From JACVRW01 sp963739095 (GTDB lineage: Bacteria; Actinomycetota; Thermoleophilia; Solirubrobacterales; Thermoleophilaceae), in contig CAVTZF010000032.1 in NCBI GenBank assembly GCA_963739095.1, positions 1-64,000 on the forward strand: a stretch of DNA of 64,000 bases. Reading direction: 5' to 3'. Below the pieces are notes generated by a model, which saw nothing but the letters and a program-made list of their open reading frames with translations, was not told the origin of the DNA and did not search any database. Below, in pieces: positions 59,378-64,000 of the stretch. A program made the position numbers and the translations under genes. Positions within the stretch are counted from its first letter, which is position 1, and each line of letters starts with the position of its first letter.

Positions 59378-60901
59378 ATGAGCGACTTCGCGGCCACGAT
59401 CGCCGAGGCGTACGCGACCGAGGGCGCGGCGATCGACCTGGGGCGCGGCGTCCACGACGGAAAGCTCGCAACCGACGCCGTGGTGCGGGTGCCGCTGCGC
59501 ATGATGAACCGGCACGGCCTCGTCGCCGGCGCGACCGGCACCGGCAAGACGATCACGCTCCAGACGATCGCGGAGCAGCTCTCCGACGCGGGCGTAGCGG
59601 TGTTCGCGGCGGACGTGAAGGGCGACGTCTCCGGGATCGGCGCCCCCGGTGAGGCGGGCGGAGCGGCCGAGAAGCGCATGGGCGAGCTCGGGCTCGCGTT
59701 CGAGCCGCGCGGCTACCCGGTCGAGTACCTGTCGCTCGGCGGGATCGGCCCAGGCGTGCCCGTGCGCGCCACCGTCTCGGACTTCGGGCCGCAGCTGCTC
59801 GCCAAGATCCTCGACGCGAACGAGACGCAGGAGCAGAGCCTCGCGCTCGTCTTCCACTACGCCGATCAGAAGGGCCTCCCCCTTCTCGACCTGTCCGACC
59901 TGCGCGCGCTGCTCACCTTCCTCGACTCGGACGCGGGCAAGGAGGAGCTCGAGGGCATCGGCGGGCTCGCGTCGTCGACGGTCGGCGTGCTGCTGCGCAG
60001 CCTCGTCGGGCTCGAGACGGGCGGCGGCACCGAGTTCTTCGGCGAGCCGCAGCTCGACATCGCCGACCTGATGCGCACCGCCCCGGACGGCCGCGGCGTC
60101 ATCTCCTGCCTCGAGCTGCCGGCGGTCCAGGACAAGCCGCGGCTCTTTTCGACGGCGCTCATGTGGCTCGTCGCGGAGCTGTTCGAGCAGCTGCCCGAGG
60201 CCGGCGACCTCGACAAGCCGAAGCTCGTGTTCTTCTTCGACGAGGCGCACCTGCTCTTCAACGGCGCCAGCAAGGCGTTCCTCGAGTCGGTGACTCAGAC
60301 CGTGCGCCTGATCCGCTCGAAGGGCGTCGGCGTCTTCTTCGTGACGCAGGTACCGGACGACGTGCCGTCCGAGGTGCTCGGCCAGCTCGGCAACCGCGTG
60401 CAGCACGCGCTGCGCGCGTTCACGCCCGACGACGCAAAGGCGCTCAAGGCGGCCGCGTCCACCTACCCGAGCTCCGACTTCTACGAGGTCGAGGAGCTGC
60501 TCACGCAGATGGGCATCGGCGAGGCGGCGGTGACGATCCTGTCCGACGACGGCGTGCCGACCCCGGTCGTGCACACCCGGCTGCGGGCGCCCGCATCGCG
60601 CATGGGCCCGGCCGACGATGTCGAGGGAGCTGCCAAGGCGTCGCCCCTCTATGCGAAGTACGGCACCCGCGCCGAGGCGGAGAGCGCGCGCGAGAAGCTG
60701 GCCGCGCGCATGGAGAAGCAGGACGAGGCCGAGGCGACGGAGCCGAAGGCGCCGCGCCGGCGCAAGCGCGAGCCGAAGCCCCCCACACCGCAGCCCGGCG
60801 GCGCCGATGTCCTCGGCGACTTCCTGACCTCGCGCGAAGGCAAGGCGCTCCAGAACAAGGTGATGCGCGGCGTGTTCGGGATGCTGAAGAAGCGGCTGTG
60901 A
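59378..60901 (+). CDS. HerA-like ATPase (DUF853 family)
   Basis: 507-aa P-loop ATPase of the HerA/FtsK superfamily, YjgR/DUF853 branch. Walker A GATGTGKT at 51-58, Walker B LVFFFDEAH, and conserved VKGDVSGIG, GVLLRSLVGLE and FVTQVPDDVPSEVLGQLGNRVQHALRAFT. The C-terminal 90 residues are basic (PRRRKREPKPPTPQP). The physiological role of DUF853 proteins is not known. Its stop overlaps the GTG of the next acyl-CoA dehydrogenase (GTGA at 60898-60901). Confidence 0.9.
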   Translation: MSDFAATIAEAYATEGAAIDLGRGVHDGKLATDAVVRVPLRMMNRHGLVAGATGTGKTITLQTIAEQLSDAGVAVFAADVKGDVSGIGAPGEAGGAAEKRMGELGLAFEPRGYPVEYLSLGGIGPGVPVRATVSDFGPQLLAKILDANETQEQSLALVFHYADQKGLPLLDLSDLRALLTFLDSDAGKEELEGIGGLASSTVGVLLRSLVGLETGGGTEFFGEPQLDIADLMRTAPDGRGVISCLELPAVQDKPRLFSTALMWLVAELFEQLPEAGDLDKPKLVFFFDEAHLLFNGASKAFLESVTQTVRLIRSKGVGVFFVTQVPDDVPSEVLGQLGNRVQHALRAFTPDDAKALKAAASTYPSSDFYEVEELLTQMGIGEAAVTILSDDGVPTPVVHTRLRAPASRMGPADDVEGAAKASPLYAKYGTRAEAESAREKLAARMEKQDEAEATEPKAPRRRKREPKPPTPQPGGADVLGDFLTSREGKALQNKVMRGVFGMLKKRL

Positions 60902-62019
60902 GCCAGGCCGCGCCACCCCGCCCCGTTCCCCCCTTCACGACGGAGCACGAGGAGCTCCGGCAGGAGATCCGCAGCTTCGTCGCCGAGGAGCTGCGGCCGC
61001 ACGCAGCCGAGTGGGAGGCCGCGCGCTGGTTTCCTGACGAGGTGTTCGCGCGCATGGGAGAGCGCGGGCTGCTCGGGATCAAGTACCCGGTCGAGTACGG
61101 CGGGCGCGGGCTCGGCTATGTCGAGGACGCCGTGCTCGCCCAGGAGCTCGCGCGCTGCGGCTCGGGCGGGCTCGCGGCCGGGATCGGCGCCCACGTCAGC
61201 ATCGCGACGCCGCCGCTGTGGAGGTTCGGCACCGACGAGCAGAAGCAACGCTTTCTCGCCCCCGCCATCCGCGGCGAGCGGATCGGCGCGCTCGGCATCA
61301 CCGAGCCGGGTGCCGGCTCGGATGTCGCCGGGATCCGGACCCGCGCCGAGCCCGTCGAGGGCGGCTACGTCGTCAACGGAGCGAAGACGTTCATCACGAA
61401 CGGCGTGCGCGCCGACTTCGTCGTGACCGCGGTGAAGACGACCGAGGCGGGCGGCCACCACGGGATCTCCTTCCTCCTCCTCGAGCGGGGAATGGGCGGC
61501 TTCTCGGTCTCGAAGAAGCTCGAGAAGCTCGGCTGGCACGCTTCGGACACCGCCGAGCTGGCGTTCGACGACGTGTTCGTCCCGGACGAGAACCTGCTCG
61601 GTGAGGAGAACCACGGCTTCCAGCTCGTGATGGCGAACTTCCAGTGGGAGCGGCTCGTAATGGCGATCGGGGCCGTCGGCTCGATGGAGGTCGTCCTCGA
61701 GCGAGCCGTCGAGGCGGCCGCCGGGCGCGCGGAGTTCCGCCACGCGGTGGCGGAACTGGCGGTCAAGCTCGAGGCCTCGCGCTGCCTCACGAATCACGCG
61801 CTCTACCTGTTCGCCGGGGGTCACGACGCGATCCGTGAGGTCACCGAGGCGAAGCTGCTGTCGCAGCGCTCCGCGCTCGAGGTTGCGGAGACCGCGTTCC
61901 GGGTCTCGGACGGCGACCTCGAGATCGGCCGCGCCCTGCGCGACACGCGGCTCGGCCCGATCGGCGGCGGCACCGACGAGGTGATGAAGGAGATCCTCGG
62001 GAAGCTGATGGGCCTCTAG
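60898..62019 (+). CDS. Acyl-CoA dehydrogenase 2
   Basis: 373-aa acyl-CoA dehydrogenase from GTG 60898. ALGITEPGAGSDVAGIRTRA, KTFITNGVRADF and the terminal GPIGGGTDEVMKEILGKLMGL are standard. The C-terminal third is shorter than usual: the segment corresponding to ERTAFGRP.......Q is missing or reduced (FRHAVAELAVKLEASRC), which removes part of the FAD/substrate contact region. The catalytic glutamate position is DLEIGRALRDTR. Overlaps the antisense small membrane gene by four bases. Confidence 0.88.
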   Translation: MSQAAPPRPVPPFTTEHEELRQEIRSFVAEELRPHAAEWEAARWFPDEVFARMGERGLLGIKYPVEYGGRGLGYVEDAVLAQELARCGSGGLAAGIGAHVSIATPPLWRFGTDEQKQRFLAPAIRGERIGALGITEPGAGSDVAGIRTRAEPVEGGYVVNGAKTFITNGVRADFVVTAVKTTEAGGHHGISFLLLERGMGGFSVSKKLEKLGWHASDTAELAFDDVFVPDENLLGEENHGFQLVMANFQWERLVMAIGAVGSMEVVLERAVEAAAGRAEFRHAVAELAVKLEASRCLTNHALYLFAGGHDAIREVTEAKLLSQRSALEVAETAFRVSDGDLEIGRALRDTRLGPIGGGTDEVMKEILGKLMGL

Positions 62020-62288
62020 CGGCGGGGCGGCTTGCGCGCGGCGGACTCAGGCTCGTCCGGCCAGCGACCGTGCTCGTCGAAGAAGCGGCGCGCCTCCTCC
62101 TCGCGGTCGCGCGTCTTGTCGCCCTCGACGCCGATCCGGTAGATCACGTTGAGCAGCAGGACTGCGGTGCCGGCGCTGATGAACATGGCCCCGGCGGCGA
62201 GCCCTATCCGCCCCGAGGTCCCGGCGATGATCATGCCCGCGACGAACAGCGCCAGCGGGATCCCGTAGCGGACGAAGTTCAGCGTCAT
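62016..62288 (-). CDS. Small two-TM membrane protein of unknown function
   Basis: 90-aa protein with two hydrophobic segments (GIPLALFVAGMIIAGTSGR and AAGAMFISAGTAVLLLNVIYRIG) and a charged tail DREEEARRFFDEHGRWPDEP. The tail motif resembles many small actinobacterial membrane proteins; no function known. ATG 62288; convergent with the acyl-CoA dehydrogenase and divergent from the next SDR. Confidence 0.7.
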   Translation of the reverse strand: MTLNFVRYGIPLALFVAGMIIAGTSGRIGLAAGAMFISAGTAVLLLNVIYRIGVEGDKTRDREEEARRFFDEHGRWPDEPESAARKPPRR

Positions 62289-62362
62289 CTGGATCCGACC
62301 GTAGCGCGGATCGTCATGATGCCTGCCTCGAAAACACCGCAGTGCCGAAAGGAGCCGACAAA

Positions 62363-63190
62363 GTGGGAGTACTTGATGGGAAGGCGGCGATCGTCACGGG
62401 TTCTGCCCGGGGCATCGGTCGTGCAACCGCCGAATTGCTCGCGGAGCACGGCGCCCGCGTCCTGATCAACGACCTCGATGCGGACGTCGCCGAGCAGGCC
62501 TCGTCCGAGATCGCGGGCGAGACGGCCGTCTTCGGCGGCGACTTGACCAAGGAGGGCGTGCCGGATCAGCTCGTCCAGAAGGCCGTCGACGACTTCGGGC
62601 AGCTCGACATCGTCGTCAACAACGCCGGCTACACGCGAGACGGCGTTGCCCACAAGATGACCGACGAGCAGTTCCAGGCGATGCTCGACATCCACACGGT
62701 CGTGCCCTTTCGGATCTGCCGCGCCGCCGCGCCCCACATGCGCGAGCCCGCCAAGCAGGAGCGCGAGGAGGGCCGCGAGGTCTTCCGCAAGATCGTCAAC
62801 GTGTCCTCGGTCTCGGGGATGCACGGCAACGCCGGCCAGGTCAACTACTCGGCCGGCAAGCTCGGCGTGGTCGGCCTCACGAAGACGCTCGCCAAGGAGT
62901 GGGGCCAGTTCAAGATCAACGTGAACGCGGTGGCCTTCGGCTTCGTCGAGACGCGCCTGACCGCCGCCAAGGAGTCGGGCAACACGATGACCAAGGACGG
63001 CGAGGAGATCCAGCTCGGCATTCCCGAGCAGATGCGCCAGATGGCGTCGATGCTGATCCCGCTGGGCCGGCCCGCCTCACCCGAGGAGGCCGCCGGGCCG
63101 ATCTTCTTCCTGTGCTCGCCCTGGGCCGACTACGTGCACGGCCAGGTGCTGAACGTGACCGGCGGGCAGTTCGGGGGGATGTACTTCTGA
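62363..63190 (+). CDS. Short-chain dehydrogenase, 3-oxoacyl-ACP/hydroxyacyl-CoA reductase-like
   Basis: 275-aa SDR. GTG 62363 is preferred to GTG 62342 because AAAGGAG (62348-62354) lies eight bases before it. TGSARGIG, NNAGYTRDGVAHKM, NVSSVSG and NYSAGKLG (YxxxK) complete the catalytic set; the C-terminal VTGGQFGGMYF is typical of FabG-like enzymes. Probably reduces or oxidises a 3-oxoacyl thioester. Confidence 0.9.
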   Translation: MGVLDGKAAIVTGSARGIGRATAELLAEHGARVLINDLDADVAEQASSEIAGETAVFGGDLTKEGVPDQLVQKAVDDFGQLDIVVNNAGYTRDGVAHKMTDEQFQAMLDIHTVVPFRICRAAAPHMREPAKQEREEGREVFRKIVNVSSVSGMHGNAGQVNYSAGKLGVVGLTKTLAKEWGQFKINVNAVAFGFVETRLTAAKESGNTMTKDGEEIQLGIPEQMRQMASMLIPLGRPASPEEAAGPIFFLCSPWADYVHGQVLNVTGGQFGGMYF

Positions 63191-63333
63191 GCGACCGCTG
63201 AAGCGGCGGCCGCCCGGTCCCGTAGTCCCCGCGATCTCGCCGCGGTTGTCGAGACGTTCGCGCCTGACATCGACGACCGCGGCCGCATCGTCGGCATGAT
63301 CGGTAGCGATCCCGCGTCTCTACCTTTGCTCGC

Positions 63334-64000
63334 ATGAGCGACGCACGGGTTTGGTTCATCACGGGAACGACGAGTGGCTTCGGCCGCGCCATCGCGGAGG
63401 CCGCGCTGGAGCGCGGGGACTCGGTCGTGGCGACGGCCCGGCACACGGACGCGCTGGCCGACCTCGGCGACCCTGAGCGCGTCCAGGCAGTCCGGCTCGA
63501 CGTGACCGACGCGGCGGACCGCGAGGCCGCCGTGGCCGCGGCGCTCGATCGCTTCGGCCGTATCGACGTGCTCGTCAACAACGCCGGGCGCACGCAGGTC
63601 GGCGCCGTCGAGGAGACGACGGACGACGAGCTCAGGGCGCTGTTCGATCTCCACTTCTTCGCGCCCGCGGCATTGACGCGCCTCGTGCTGCCGGCGATGC
63701 GGGAGCAGGGCGGGGGCGCGATCGTGCAGATGTCGAGCGTCGGCGGCCAGGTCACGGCGCCGGGCTTCAGCGCCTATTGCGCGACGAAGTTCGCGCTCGA
63801 GGGCCTGAGCGAGACGCTGCGCGACGAGGTTCAGCCGTTCGGCATTCACACGCTGATCGTCGAGCCGGGGGCGTTCCGGACCGGCCTGTTCCGCGCCGAC
63901 GCCGCGTACATGTCGGACGAGATGCCCGAGTACGCAGAGACGGTCGGCCCGACGCGCGAGTACGTGCGCGCAGGCCACGGCCAGCAGGCGGGCGACCCGG
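63334..64000 (+). CDS. SDR-family oxidoreductase, truncated by the window end
   Basis: At least 222 codons from ATG 63334, open at base 64000. Classical SDR: WFITGTTSGFG, LVNNAGRTQVGAVEE, MSSVGGQVTAPGFSAYCATKFALEGLSETL. The C-terminal segment (EPGAFRTGLF, then MPEYAETVGPTREYV) matches the long-tailed oxidoreductases of the 3-oxoacyl/YusZ-like group. The remaining C-terminus lies outside. Not resolved to substrate. Confidence 0.9.
   Translation, partial: MSDARVWFITGTTSGFGRAIAEAALERGDSVVATARHTDALADLGDPERVQAVRLDVTDAADREAAVAAALDRFGRIDVLVNNAGRTQVGAVEETTDDELRALFDLHFFAPAALTRLVLPAMREQGGGAIVQMSSVGGQVTAPGFSAYCATKFALEGLSETLRDEVQPFGIHTLIVEPGAFRTGLFRADAAYMSDEMPEYAETVGPTREYVRAGHGQQAGDP

Overview
The window is very GC-rich with strong G/C third-position bias. 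It looks like a chromosomal segment of a high-GC actinobacterium, most likely of the Thermoleophilia/Solirubrobacterales type. Supporting content is an actinobacterial FprA-type ferredoxin reductase, a coproheme decarboxylase, an ArsR regulator with a DUF5937-like N-terminus, YqjE/DUF3618/DUF4235 envelope genes, a DUF7144 remnant and many GTG/TTG starts. The lineage is inferred from gene content; no rRNA, tRNA, CRISPR array, prophage or replication origin was found.

Layout. 1-3200: two dissimilar IS110-family elements side by side. The first transposase is frameshifted at its catalytic-serine motif, the second is intact, and both are flanked by structured noncoding DNA. 3200-18000: housekeeping and secreted functions, namely an alpha/beta hydrolase, metH, a secreted S8 protease with an inserted domain, a secreted CARDB-like protein, an SDR, a matrixin-like zinc protease with a PKD domain, a GT4 glycosyltransferase fused to a flippase-like membrane domain, ChdC/HemQ and FprA. 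18000-26200: an RDD membrane protein with a repetitive tail, a Ppx/GppA-HD phosphatase coupled to an acyl-CoA synthetase, a FAH-family hydrolase, an ABC1 kinase, an AlkA-type glycosylase, and a compact Fe-S trio (ErpA divergent from BolA-Grx4).

26200-37400: an ArsR autoregulator with a perfect operator overlapping its own start codon, facing a sensor-domain membrane protein, followed by an epimerase, DegV, a frameshifted AI-2E-type transporter, a flippase-like protein, an MBL hydrolase, a ZIP transporter, DUF389, small membrane proteins and a K+-channel-like protein. 37400-42700: tandem sulfotransferases (one broken), then an unbroken minus-strand operon nitrilase > TetR > DUF4235 > small TM protein > YqjE > DUF3618, headed by an 18-bp perfect palindrome. 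Upstream of that lie five 15-bp tandem repeats and a DUF2804 gene.

42700-57000: a CapA-like phosphoesterase, then a catabolic acyl-CoA block (enoyl-CoA hydratase, arginase-family protein, acyl-CoA carboxyltransferase, BKACE, CaiB/BaiF protein, MerR), a USP, an alkyltransferase-like protein, a frameshifted GH15 glucoamylase, a pyridine nucleotide-disulfide reductase and an acyl-CoA dehydrogenase. The carboxyltransferase and the acyl-CoA dehydrogenase share an 11-3-11 dyad in their promoters, which suggests a small local regulon. 57000-64000: a collagen-like secreted gene broken in several frames, an acetamidase/formamidase, a HerA-like ATPase coupled to a second acyl-CoA dehydrogenase, and two SDRs, the last cut by the window edge.

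At least five otherwise recognisable genes carry frame changes (IS110-a, AI-2E transporter, sulfotransferase 1, GH15, collagen-like). Either the assembly contains indel errors or the segment is decaying; calls of 'pseudogene' should be read in that light. The best leads for something new are the shared dyad over the BKACE/carboxylase and acyl-CoA dehydrogenase promoters, the nitrilase-TetR-envelope operon with its palindrome, and the hairpin that hides the ribosome-binding site of the intact IS110 transposase.
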